Assembly (NCBI GenBank): GCA_022452145.1
Contig: JAKURY010000006.1
Span: forward strand, 1-64,000
Origin: Acidimicrobiales bacterium
GTDB taxonomy: Bacteria; Actinomycetota; Acidimicrobiia; Acidimicrobiales; MedAcidi-G1
Reading direction: 5' to 3'
Length of the DNA stretch: 64,000 bases
How positions within the stretch are numbered: the stretch's first letter is position 1; the number at the start of each line of letters is the position of its first letter. The notes under the pieces are model-generated. The model had not been told where the DNA came from. It made no database searches and worked only from the letters and a program-made list of their open reading frames with translations. The translations under genes and the position numbers were made by a program. Positions 1-8,221 of the stretch are shown here, piece after piece.

Positions 1-407
<407 letters not shown>

Positions 408-794
408 AATCTCAGGCCGACACCGCCGAAGCGGTGCTGGCCGTCGAATCAGTTGGTGCGGCACCGCCCGAAGGCGGTGCCGACGCGAGTTCGAGGTCGA
501 TCGGGACACCAAATCCCGGCCGACCAGGCACAGGTCAATGGTGGTCGGCCGAAGCCGGCCACCGCTGTCCGTACAGTGCTATTTGAATTGTTCAGGGTCT
601 GTCCAGTGACGACTCGCGATCGTCTGTGGACAGCCCGCACTGGCTTTTTCGTCCTCTATCCCGTTTTCAAGGAGCACCTGGAGGCCAGAGGCCTCCCGGC
701 ACACGCCGAACACGCGGGACGGATCCCGTGTGATGGCGGTGGTGCCCTCAACCCACCTCGGTGATTCGGTCCCATCGGACCTGCCACCGGGCGG
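408..794 (-). promoter_or_regulatory. 16S rRNA leader with several stem-loops and a boxA-like segment
   Basis: This gene-free stretch is the transcribed leader between the rRNA promoter and mature 16S. In transcript order it holds a CTCCTTGAAAACGGGATAG segment (about 659-677) that resembles the boxA/TTGAAAAC element of other rrn leaders. Next comes a hairpin at 600-632 (arms 600-605/627-632 and 608-612/620-624). A hairpin capped by UUCG lies at 543-560 and a 12-base-pair stem with one mismatch at 495-525. Two further UUCG-capped hairpins lie at 460-481 (perfect 9 bp) and 421-436 (perfect 6 bp). Likely roles are RNase III processing and antitermination, which is inferred from position. Confidence 0.6.
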
Positions 795-800
795 GTGCCC

Positions 801-829
801 ACGCTACGGTGGCCGATCCGCCCGGTCAA
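801..829 (-). promoter_or_regulatory. rRNA operon promoter (TTGACC-17-TAGCGT)
   Basis: On the minus strand a TTGACC hexamer (829-824) is followed after exactly 17 bases by TAGCGT (806-801). This is a good sigma-70/HrdB-type match pointing towards 16S, and transcription would start near 794. It is the clearest -35/-10 pair in the window, as expected for an rRNA operon. Confidence 0.65.
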
Positions 830-931
830 GGACGGACGCGGTACCCGTAGGCAGAGAAACACTATCCCTACGCCTGACTGGCCCCAACCCGTACCGGCGG
901 CTTTTTGCCCTGATCGGCGTGACCAGCAACA

Positions 932-963
932 CCCGGCAGCCCGGACCTGGAGGGTCTGCCGGG
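932..963 (-). terminator. candidate terminator hairpin after tyrS
   Basis: A perfect 8-base inverted repeat (CCCGGCAG at 932-939, CTGCCGGG at 956-963) lies 62 bases past the tyrS stop and upstream of the rRNA promoter. There is no T-tract, which is common for actinobacterial terminators. Position is the main support. Confidence 0.35.
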
Positions 964-1025
964 AGAACGGCGGCGGTCCAGCGCGGGCAGGGCGCCGGCA
1001 GTCGGGAACCAGCAGGTGGGAACCC

Positions 1026-2339
1026 TCAGGTGAGCACCAGCAGGTGCCGGTTGCGCCTGCCCTTCTGGAGCAGCACGTAGCGCCCGTCCACCAGTGCGTC
1101 GGGCGGGAGGGCGACGGCGCCGGGATCCTGTCGCCGACCGTTCACGGACACCCCACCGCCGGAGAGCGTTCGCCGGGCGTCGCCCTTGGACCCGCAGAGG
1201 CCCGAGGTCACGAGCACGTCGACGAGGGATTCAGCTCCGGTCAGGTCATCGGCGGCCACCGACGTCTCGGGCACGATGCCCCGCAGCGCCTCGAGCACCG
1301 CGCCGGTGGGCGGCTCGGCACCGAACAGGCCCTGTGCGGCCAGGCGGGCCCGGGCCGTCTCTCCCTCGCCGTGGACCAGGGTGCACACCTCGTCGGCGAG
1401 GCGCTGCTGGGCCACACGGAGTTCCGGAGCCTGCTGGTGGGACGCCATCACAGCAGCCACCTCTTCGACCGGTACGAGGGTCAGGTGCAGCAGTAAGCGC
1501 TCCACGTCCCGGTCGTCCACGTTCACGAAGTACTGGTGGAGCTCGTAGGGCAGGGTCCTTACTGGGTCCAGCCAAAGCGTACCGTCTGCCGTTTTTCCGA
1601 ACTTGGCGCCGTCGGCCCGTGTCACCAGGGGCACCGTCAGCCCGTGGGCCGATGCGGCCTTCCGCCGCCGGATCATGTCGATGCCGGCGGTGATGTTCCC
1701 CCACTGGTCCGACCCGCCCACCTGGAGCTCGCAGCCCAGGCGCTCGTGGAGTTCGAAGAAGTCGTTGGCCTGGAGGAGCATGTAGCTGAACTCGGTGAAC
1801 GAGATGCCCTGGTCGCCGGCCAGGCGGGCCCGGATCGACTCCTTGCCGAGCATGGTCCCCACGGTTACGTGCTTGCCGACGTCGCGCAGGAACTCGAGCA
1901 CGCCGACGCCGACGGTCCACTCCCGATTGTCGACCAGTACGGCCGGCTGGTCGTCGGGAGCCAGGTCCCCGTCGAACCTCAGGAACGACCTGAGCTGCCC
2001 GGCGACGGCCTCCACGTTGTTGGTGAGGGTCACGCCGTCCAGCAGGTTGCGTTCCTCGGACCGACCGCTGGGGTCGCCCACCATCCCCGTGGCACCACCG
2101 GCGAGCGCGATCGGACGATGGCCGGAGTCCTGGAACCGACGCAGCAGCAGGAGCGGGACGAGGTGCCCGACGTGGAGGCTGTCGGCCGTCGGATCGAAGC
2201 CGCAGTACACGGTGATCGGCCCCTCGTCCAGGCGCTGCCGGAGGGTCCCGAGGTCGGTGCTGTCCTGGACCAGCCCCCTGGCCACCAGGTCGTCGAGGAT
2301 GCCGGCTCCGGCGAAGCCGTCGGGCTGTGGGGCGCTCAT
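1026..2339 (-). CDS. tyrS: tyrosyl-tRNA synthetase (TyrRS)
   Basis: Charges tRNA-Tyr with tyrosine in the cytosol. The 437-residue protein has the class I signature HVGH at about residues 56-59, the KFGKT form of the KMSKS loop at about 247-251, and a C-terminal S4-like RNA-binding domain (roughly 355-420), matching the length of bacterial TyrRS. An in-frame GTG lies two codons upstream (2345), but the ATG at 2339 is preferred because a CATACT hexamer (2352-2347) sits 7 bases before it, suggesting a leaderless message. tyrS lies directly upstream of the rRNA operon on the same strand and is divergent from the penicillin-binding protein gene. Confidence 0.96.
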   Translation of the reverse strand: MSAPQPDGFAGAGILDDLVARGLVQDSTDLGTLRQRLDEGPITVYCGFDPTADSLHVGHLVPLLLLRRFQDSGHRPIALAGGATGMVGDPSGRSEERNLLDGVTLTNNVEAVAGQLRSFLRFDGDLAPDDQPAVLVDNREWTVGVGVLEFLRDVGKHVTVGTMLGKESIRARLAGDQGISFTEFSYMLLQANDFFELHERLGCELQVGGSDQWGNITAGIDMIRRRKAASAHGLTVPLVTRADGAKFGKTADGTLWLDPVRTLPYELHQYFVNVDDRDVERLLLHLTLVPVEEVAAVMASHQQAPELRVAQQRLADEVCTLVHGEGETARARLAAQGLFGAEPPTGAVLEALRGIVPETSVAADDLTGAESLVDVLVTSGLCGSKGDARRTLSGGGVSVNGRRQDPGAVALPPDALVDGRYVLLQKGRRNRHLLVLT

Positions 2340-2346
2340 GATCACC

Positions 2347-2352
2347 AGTATG
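2347..2352 (-). promoter_or_regulatory. -10 element of tyrS
   Basis: CATACT on the minus strand, 7 bases before the tyrS ATG. No convincing -35 is seen. It would give a leaderless mRNA beginning at the start codon. Confidence 0.4.
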
Positions 2353-2495
2353 GAGCCTCGGAGCCGTCAGGCCGGGCCCTTTCCCACGACCCTGCCTGAC
2401 CTGCTGTCCGGGACCCTGCGCACTGCCCGGCAACCGGTGCCCGGCGCCGCCCTGTGGTGGTCGTCACCCGACGCGGTTACGGGTCGCCGGGCGGC

Positions 2496-2501
2496 CAGAC
2501 T
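2496..2501 (+). promoter_or_regulatory. possible -10 element of the PBP gene
   Basis: CAGACT, 6 bases before the ATG at 2508. The spacing matches other unit-leading genes in the window, but the hexamer is a weak match and no -35 is apparent. Confidence 0.3.
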
Positions 2502-2507
2502 GGGAAG

Positions 2508-5210
2508 ATGCGGATCCTCTCCCCGGGCCTCGTGCGCGTCGCCTGCGTGGTGACGGCGCTGGCCACCGTGGCCACCTCCTGCTACCGCTACGAGACCCGG
2601 GACTTCGAGATCACGATCCCCGAACAGGCGGAGTCCTCGGTCGTGGTGGCCCGCGACGGACGCCACATCATCACGCTGGTCGCCCCCGAGAACCGCACCA
2701 GCGCCCGCACCCTGGACGAGATCCCCCAGATGGTCCGCGACGCCGTGATCGCAATCGAGGACGAACGCTTCTACATCCACGACGGCTTCGACCTCAAGGC
2801 GATCATCCGGGCGGCCCGGACCAACCTGGAGGCGGGCGGGATCAGCCAGGGTGGATCCACCATCACCCAGCAGTACGTGAAGCTCGCCATCATCCGCAAT
2901 GCCGAGCAGACAGCCAGCCGGAAGTTGGAGGAGGTCTGGTACGCCACCCGACTGGAGGACGAGTACGGCAAGGACTTCATCCTCCTGCAGTACCTGAACA
3001 CCGTGTACCTGGGCCACGGCGCCTACGGCGTGAAGGCTGCCGCACAGACGTACTTCAACAAGGACGTGGCCGACCTCAACCTCTCCGAGGCGGCGATGGT
3101 GGCCGGGATCATCCAGCTGCCGGGCCGCTACAACCCGTTCATGAACTACTCCAAGAGCCTGAAGCGCAGCCACATAGTGCTGGACCGCATGCTTGCCAAC
3201 GACTACATCACCCCGGAGCAGCACGCGGCCGCCGCTGCCATGCCACCCCGGCTGGAGGAGTACTCGGCCCGCCTGGAGACCCGCTACGCGGCCGGCCACC
3301 TGGTGGAGGAGGTCCGGCGTTGGTTCCTGGACAACCCGGCGTTCGGAGCCAGCCGGGGAGTCCGGGAGCGGCTCCTGTTCGAGGGCGGCCTCAGGATCGA
3401 GACCACCGTCGACCTCGACCTCCAGCAGGCGGCCGAAGAGGCCGTGGAGGACCACCTGCCCGCCGGACGGGGCCACCCCGACGCAGCGGTGGTGGTGCTC
3501 GAGACAGGAACCGGCCAGGTCCTTGCGATGGTCGGCGGACGGGACTTCTTCGGCACGGACAACGACGCCAAGGTCAACCTTGCGATCGGCGGCGGACGGC
3601 AGGTGGGCTCCTCGATGAAGACCATCGGCCTGGCCGCGGCCCTGGAGGCAGGCTGGAAGGTCACCGCCACGTATCCGGCGCCCAACGTGCTGGAGTTCGA
3701 GATCCCCGGCGCCGACGAGGACAACAGGGTCTGGCGCGTCACCGGCGGCGTAGGCGGCCACGATGCCACCGAGGCCCGTTTCGAGCACGGAATCCAGGCC
3801 CTCCTGCAGTTCTACCTACGGGAGGAGCACACCGACGTCCCGCCCGACCACGTCGAGACCATCCGGGTCGTCAAGGAGGTCGACGTGGAGGACCGGGATG
3901 AGGACGCAGGGGAGGCCGGCGAGACCGAGATCACCTACCAGGCGGTGGACCTCACCCAGTGGGTGGCAAACCGCCGGTACGACTTCGACCGGGAGCGCCT
4001 CTTCCAATATCGCATCCAGATGCTGGAGGCCATCCCCACCTGGAGCTGGGACCCGTCTGAGGGCGAAGAGTTGGTGGCACCACCCGACGCCGAGGAGGTC
4101 ACCCTCATCCGGGCCACCCGCAGTTCCCTGAACACGGTCTTCGCCCAGCTCAGCATGGAGATGGGCGCCCACCGGGTGGTCTTGATGGCCCGCCGGCTGG
4201 GGATCCGCTCCACCATCCAGCGGGTGAACTCGAACATCCTCGGCACGTCCAACGTCACGATGCTGGACATGGCGACCGCGTACCACACGTTCGCCAACCG
4301 TGGCGTCAACATCCCGCCGAGCTACGTGACGCGCATCGTCCGCGCCGACGGAACGACGCTGTGGTCGTGGACCAGGCAGCAGTCACGGGTGCTGGACGCC
4401 CGCCTCGCCGACATGGTGACCTGGATACTGGAGGGAGCGGTCACCCAGGGCACCGGCTGGCGTGCCAAGTTGGATGACCGACCGGCGGCCGGCAAGACCG
4501 GTACCACCCAGAACTACGCGGACGCCGTCTTCGTGGGGTACACCCCGCAGCGGACCACCGCCGTCTGGGTCGGCTACCCCGAGGCCCAGATCCCGATGAT
4601 CCCCCCGACCACCGACCGCAAGGTCTACGGCGGCACCTACCCGGCGATGATCTGGAAGGACGTGATGGAGGCCGCACACGTCGGCCTCCCCGCGGAGGAG
4701 TTCGCCAGCATCATCCCCACCCGCAGCGTCCGCCCGGTGCCCGCCGCCCCTACCACGACCGTGGCCGTCGAGCCGCCCGCCGACGGTCGCCTTCCCACGC
4801 CGGACCTGCTCGGCCTCACCCTTAACAATGCCAGGGCCCTCCTCGCCGGCTCCGGCGACGGCATACGGATCGTGAGCGTGGTGGAGGTCGAGATGGAAGG
4901 CACGGAGGCCGGAACGATCATCGGCCAGGCACCGGCCGTCGGATCGACCATCCAGCCGGGTGGCTCCATGCTGCTGGAGGTGACCGTGGAGCCTCCCCCG
5001 ATGGCCAGGGTGGTCGTACCCGAATTGCTCGAACGCGTGCTCTTCACCGTGACCCCAGTCCTCGAATCCCTGGGCCTCGGCTACCAGGTGATCCATGTGG
5101 CCGACCCGGACGAGCCGGAGTGGATCAGCGGCCTCGTCTGGTCCCAGGACCCGGCCCCGGGAACGGTCGTCGAGCCGGGAACCGTCATAACCCTCCGGGT
5201 GGCACCGTGA
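2508..5210 (+). CDS. class A penicillin-binding protein with two PASTA domains
   Basis: Bifunctional peptidoglycan glycosyltransferase/DD-transpeptidase at the outer face of the membrane; 900 residues from the ATG at 2508 (an in-frame GTG at 2454 adds 18 unlikely residues). A hydrophobic N-terminus ends in ATSC (Cys25), so it may be a lipoprotein signal rather than a plain anchor. The GT51 domain spans about 65-240 with EDERF (Glu84) and QGGSTITQQ. The transpeptidase has SSMK (Ser368, Lys371), SLN (540-542) and KTGT (663-666). PASTA-like repeats occupy about 760-828 and 833-900. Ser368 and the SxN motif are about 170 residues apart, far more than usual, because of an acidic insertion (about 395-530). 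The stop overlaps the next gene by four bases. Confidence 0.93.
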   Translation: MRILSPGLVRVACVVTALATVATSCYRYETRDFEITIPEQAESSVVVARDGRHIITLVAPENRTSARTLDEIPQMVRDAVIAIEDERFYIHDGFDLKAIIRAARTNLEAGGISQGGSTITQQYVKLAIIRNAEQTASRKLEEVWYATRLEDEYGKDFILLQYLNTVYLGHGAYGVKAAAQTYFNKDVADLNLSEAAMVAGIIQLPGRYNPFMNYSKSLKRSHIVLDRMLANDYITPEQHAAAAAMPPRLEEYSARLETRYAAGHLVEEVRRWFLDNPAFGASRGVRERLLFEGGLRIETTVDLDLQQAAEEAVEDHLPAGRGHPDAAVVVLETGTGQVLAMVGGRDFFGTDNDAKVNLAIGGGRQVGSSMKTIGLAAALEAGWKVTATYPAPNVLEFEIPGADEDNRVWRVTGGVGGHDATEARFEHGIQALLQFYLREEHTDVPPDHVETIRVVKEVDVEDRDEDAGEAGETEITYQAVDLTQWVANRRYDFDRERLFQYRIQMLEAIPTWSWDPSEGEELVAPPDAEEVTLIRATRSSLNTVFAQLSMEMGAHRVVLMARRLGIRSTIQRVNSNILGTSNVTMLDMATAYHTFANRGVNIPPSYVTRIVRADGTTLWSWTRQQSRVLDARLADMVTWILEGAVTQGTGWRAKLDDRPAAGKTGTTQNYADAVFVGYTPQRTTAVWVGYPEAQIPMIPPTTDRKVYGGTYPAMIWKDVMEAAHVGLPAEEFASIIPTRSVRPVPAAPTTTVAVEPPADGRLPTPDLLGLTLNNARALLAGSGDGIRIVSVVEVEMEGTEAGTIIGQAPAVGSTIQPGGSMLLEVTVEPPPMARVVVPELLERVLFTVTPVLESLGLGYQVIHVADPDEPEWISGLVWSQDPAPGTVVEPGTVITLRVAP

Positions 5211-5737
5211 CCACCCCCGCACCGGTTCGATCGGACGGTCGCAGGTTCGTCGTCCGAACGCTGGTGGGGCTGCTGGCCGTGGCCATGGTGGTGCTGTGGG
5301 TCTACGCCTTCCTCCTGGCCCCGTCGGGAAACCCGGATCGACTCCAGGACCGCGCCTGGCCCGAGGCGGCCCAGAAGCGGTGCCTGGAGGCCAGGGCGGT
5401 GATCGACTCGCTTCCCAGTGCAGCCCAGGCCACCTCTCCGGCCAATCGGGCCGTCGACCTGGACCTGGCCACGGACGTGCTCGGTGCCATGGTCGCCGAC
5501 CTGGCCGTGATGCCAGGCGGCATCGACGACGACACGCACCTCGTCGAGATGTGGCTGGACGACTGGGAGGTCTACCTTTCCGACCGACGGGTGCACGCCA
5601 CCCGGCTGCGGCTGGAGGGCGATGTCAGGCCGCTGCTCACAGCGCTGCCCAGTGGCACCGGCAGCGTCCTGAAGCGTATGAACGGCTTCGCCCGGGTCAA
5701 CGACATGGAGGCCTGCCTGGACCCTGGCGACGTGTAG
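5207..5737 (+). CDS. small single-pass membrane protein of unknown function
   Basis: I do not recognise the family. The 176-residue product starts at a GTG that overlaps the PBP stop (GTGA), so the two are probably co-translated. A short basic N-terminus is followed by one transmembrane helix (about 15-37) and an extracytoplasmic domain of about 135 residues. That domain contains just two cysteines, Cys59 and Cys170, which could form a disulfide. The coupling suggests a role in cell-wall synthesis or PBP control, which is an inference. It is the last gene of this plus-strand unit and converges on the NUDIX gene. Confidence 0.75.
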   Translation: MTTPAPVRSDGRRFVVRTLVGLLAVAMVVLWVYAFLLAPSGNPDRLQDRAWPEAAQKRCLEARAVIDSLPSAAQATSPANRAVDLDLATDVLGAMVADLAVMPGGIDDDTHLVEMWLDDWEVYLSDRRVHATRLRLEGDVRPLLTALPSGTGSVLKRMNGFARVNDMEACLDPGDV

Positions 5738-5807
5738 GCCCTACCCGGGGGTTCGACACTCAGGTCGTCCGGGAGCCCGGCCACGTGCCGACCGGCCCGA
5801 CCCCCGG

Positions 5808-5825
5808 AGACCGGGATACCGGTCT
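5808..5825. terminator. candidate shared terminator between convergent units
   Basis: A perfect 7-base stem (AGACCGG / CCGGTCT) with a GATA loop lies in the 90-base gap between two convergent stops, so it could end transcription from both sides. No T-tract is present. Confidence 0.35.
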
Positions 5826-5827
5826 GT

Positions 5828-6451
5828 TCAGGCCTGGAGGGCCTCGATGGCGTCGAGACGGGCAAGCGCCCGATCGGCCAGGCGGCAGAGGCCCGTATCG
5901 GCCCCGAGGGAGGGCAGGTCGGCCACCGCAACCCATCGGAGGGCCTCCGACTCGTGGTTGCCGATCGGCACGGAGCCGGGCGGCGCCAGCACCAGGAACC
6001 GGACGTCGTGGTGCTCGTGGGGGTCCTCGGCCGGCGGGTCCACGAGGTGGACGTCCAGGTCGACGGCCGGCTCCACCACCCGCAGCCCGGTGATGCCCGT
6101 CTCCTCGACGGCCTCCCGGAGCGCCACACGGGCGAGGTCGGCATCCCCGTCGGCGTGCCCGCCGGGCTGGAGCCAGCGCCGCAGCTTGGAGTGGAACAGG
6201 ACGAGGATCCGGCGGTCTGACGGATCCACGACCAGCGCCGAGCCCGTCAGGTGCCCGGGACGACAGGTCCGGTCGAGGGGGTCGGCCCGGGTGTCCAGGA
6301 GTTCCAGAATCCGGTCCTGCTCCGGACCGACCGGTCCGGCCTCGACGGCGTACCGGGGATCGTGGACCTGTCGTCCGGCCAGGTCGGCCAGGTCGGCGGC
6401 CGAGGCAGCCGGGCCGGTGGGCCCGGCACGTACGTCGCGGTCCCCTCTCAC
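5828..6451 (-). CDS. NUDIX hydrolase
   Basis: Predicted 207-residue hydrolase of a nucleoside-diphosphate-linked substrate. The NUDIX box lies around residues 105-130 with GGHADGD followed by REAVEETG. The catalytic REx2EExG core is intact, although the first glutamate of the Gx5E element is replaced, as is common in GGHAD-type members. The GTG start overlaps the stop of the upstream thioesterase gene by four bases (GTGA), which fixes the start and implies coupling. It is the last gene of the arg-led minus-strand run. The substrate cannot be told from sequence. Confidence 0.85.
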   Translation of the reverse strand: MRGDRDVRAGPTGPAASAADLADLAGRQVHDPRYAVEAGPVGPEQDRILELLDTRADPLDRTCRPGHLTGSALVVDPSDRRILVLFHSKLRRWLQPGGHADGDADLARVALREAVEETGITGLRVVEPAVDLDVHLVDPPAEDPHEHHDVRFLVLAPPGSVPIGNHESEALRWVAVADLPSLGADTGLCRLADRALARLDAIEALQA

Positions 6452-6831
6452 CCGCCCAGGTGGGCCCGGATGGCCTGTGGCGGCACCATGGGTTCGTGGT
6501 CGCCCACCGACACGCCCACGTAGTACACGGTCGCCGTCAGGACGACGCGGTCCTCCACCCGGACGTCGAAGGCCATGTCGAACGACGTGGTCCCCCACCG
6601 CACGACCTCGGCCGTCACCACCAGCTCGTCGTGTACCCCGGCCGGTCCGTGCCAGGTGAGGTCGGCCCGGCGCAGCATCAGCTCCCAGCCGGTGGACTCG
6701 AAGTCCGCGTCCAGCGTCCGGAGCCACGAATCGGACACGTCGTCCAGGTACGCCAGGTAGTGGGCGTTGAAGACAACGCCCTGCCGGTCGACCTCGCCGT
6801 AGCGAACGCGGATGGTCTGCGTGTAGGCCAC
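6448..6831 (-). CDS. YbgC-like hot-dog acyl-CoA thioesterase
   Basis: A 127-residue single hot-dog domain of the 4-hydroxybenzoyl-CoA thioesterase/YbgC family, expected to hydrolyse small acyl-CoA thioesters. The characteristic VDRQGVVFNAHY segment near residues 14-25 carries the catalytic aspartate and GVVF loop, followed by the YLAYLDD helix. The GTG start is 3 bases after the argH stop, and the stop overlaps the NUDIX start. The position after argH is probably transcriptional convenience. The physiological substrate is unknown. Confidence 0.88.
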   Translation of the reverse strand: MAYTQTIRVRYGEVDRQGVVFNAHYLAYLDDVSDSWLRTLDADFESTGWELMLRRADLTWHGPAGVHDELVVTAEVVRWGTTSFDMAFDVRVEDRVVLTATVYYVGVSVGDHEPMVPPQAIRAHLGG

Positions 6832-6834
6832 GGG

Positions 6835-8217
6835 TCAGTCGGCGATCCTCTTCGCCTGGGCGGCCAGCCGGTTCACGAACCGGCCCCGCTGCACGGCGAC
6901 GGGCCCGGGGCCGGCACCGCCCGGCGTGGTCCGCCGCCGTACGGGGGCACCGGGAGCAAGCAGGGCGGCCGCCTCCGGGCCGAGGCGCTCGTCGGCCGAC
7001 ACCAGGTCGACCAGCGAGCCCTCTCCGGCCAGCGCAGCCCGCACCAGAGCCCCCACGACGGCATGGGCGTCGCGGAACGGCGTACCTGCGGCCACCAGGT
7101 ACTCGGCCAGGTCGATCGCGGCGGCGTACGGGTTGTCGGCCGCGGCGGCCATGCGGTCCGTCCGGAACGCCAGGGTGGACACCATCCCGTCGAGGGCCGC
7201 CAGCGTCAGCCTGACGGTGTCGAAGGCGTCGAACAGCGGCTCCTTGTCCTCCTGGAGGTCCTTGTTGTAGGCCATGGGCAGGCCCTTGAGGGTCGCCAGC
7301 AGGCCCGTCAGGTGTCCGATGAGGCGCCCTGCCTTGCCCCGCGCCAGCTCGGCGACGTCAGGGTTCTTCTTCTGCGGGAGCATCGAGGACCCGGTCGAGA
7401 AGGCGTCGTCCAGGTCCACGAACCCGAACTCCTCGCTGCTCCAGAGGACCAGCTCCTCGCCGATCCTGGAGAGGTGCACGCCCAGGAGGGCCAGGGCGAA
7501 CAACGACTCGGCCACGAAGTCCCTGTCGCCGACGGCGTCCATCGAGTTCTCGAAGCGCGCGGCGAAGCCCAGGTCTGCGGCGACCGAGTCGGGGTCCAGG
7601 GGCAGGGACGACCCGGCCAGCGCACCGGCGCCCAGCGGCGACACGTCGGCCCGGTCGCGGGCGTCCAGCAGCCGGTCCACGTCGCGGGCCAACGCCCAGC
7701 CGTGGGCCAGGAGGTGGTGCGCCAGCAGCACGGGTTGGGCGCGCTGGAGGTGGGTGTAGCCGGGCAGGTAGGCGTCGGCGGCCTCGTCGGCCCGGGCTGC
7801 GAGCGTGCCCTGGAAGGTGGTGACCAGGCGCGCCAGGTCGCCCAGCTCCCGTAGCGTCCAGAGCCGCAGGTCGGTGGCCACCTGGTCGTTACGGCTCCTC
7901 CCGGTGTGCAGCCGGGCGCCGGCGTCCCCGGCCAGCTCGGTGACCCGCCGCTCGACCGCGGTGTGGATGTCCTCGTCGCCGGCAGCGAAGGCGAACGAGC
8001 CGTCGGCCATCTCGGCCTCGACGGCGTCCAGCGCCGCGAGGACCGCCTCGGAGTCCACCTCCGACATGAGGCCCACGCGGGACAGCATCCGGACGTGGGC
8101 CCGAGACCCGGCGATGTCCTCCCGGAACATCCGCCTATCGAACGGCAGGCTGTCGTTGAGGGCCTGGAGGGCCTCTGCGGGCCCGCCCTCGAAGCGTCCG
8201 TGCCAGAGCGTCGCCAC
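6835..8217 (-). CDS. argH: argininosuccinate lyase
   Basis: Last step of arginine synthesis: argininosuccinate to arginine plus fumarate. The 460-residue protein belongs to the fumarase/aspartase superfamily. The signature GSSMLPQKKNPD is at residues 276-287, the YTHLQRAQP histidine region at about 154-162, and TGRSRNDQ at 105-112. Length is typical. It starts 4 bases after the argG stop and is the last arginine gene of the operon that begins at argC. Confidence 0.97.
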   Translation of the reverse strand: MATLWHGRFEGGPAEALQALNDSLPFDRRMFREDIAGSRAHVRMLSRVGLMSEVDSEAVLAALDAVEAEMADGSFAFAAGDEDIHTAVERRVTELAGDAGARLHTGRSRNDQVATDLRLWTLRELGDLARLVTTFQGTLAARADEAADAYLPGYTHLQRAQPVLLAHHLLAHGWALARDVDRLLDARDRADVSPLGAGALAGSSLPLDPDSVAADLGFAARFENSMDAVGDRDFVAESLFALALLGVHLSRIGEELVLWSSEEFGFVDLDDAFSTGSSMLPQKKNPDVAELARGKAGRLIGHLTGLLATLKGLPMAYNKDLQEDKEPLFDAFDTVRLTLAALDGMVSTLAFRTDRMAAAADNPYAAAIDLAEYLVAAGTPFRDAHAVVGALVRAALAGEGSLVDLVSADERLGPEAAALLAPGAPVRRRTTPGGAGPGPVAVQRGRFVNRLAAQAKRIAD

Positions 8218-8221
8218 GGCC

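Noticed and set aside
408-1025. Possible tRNA or second rRNA element in the gap before 16S
   Set aside because: Hairpins are simple stem-loops and a promoter; none forms a tRNA fold.
2367-3788. 473-codon minus-strand open frame opposite the PBP gene
   Set aside because: It mirrors a well-supported PBP coding frame, shows no family motif, and long antisense frames are expected in DNA this GC-rich. The same applies to large frames opposite metK, alaS, carB and rel.
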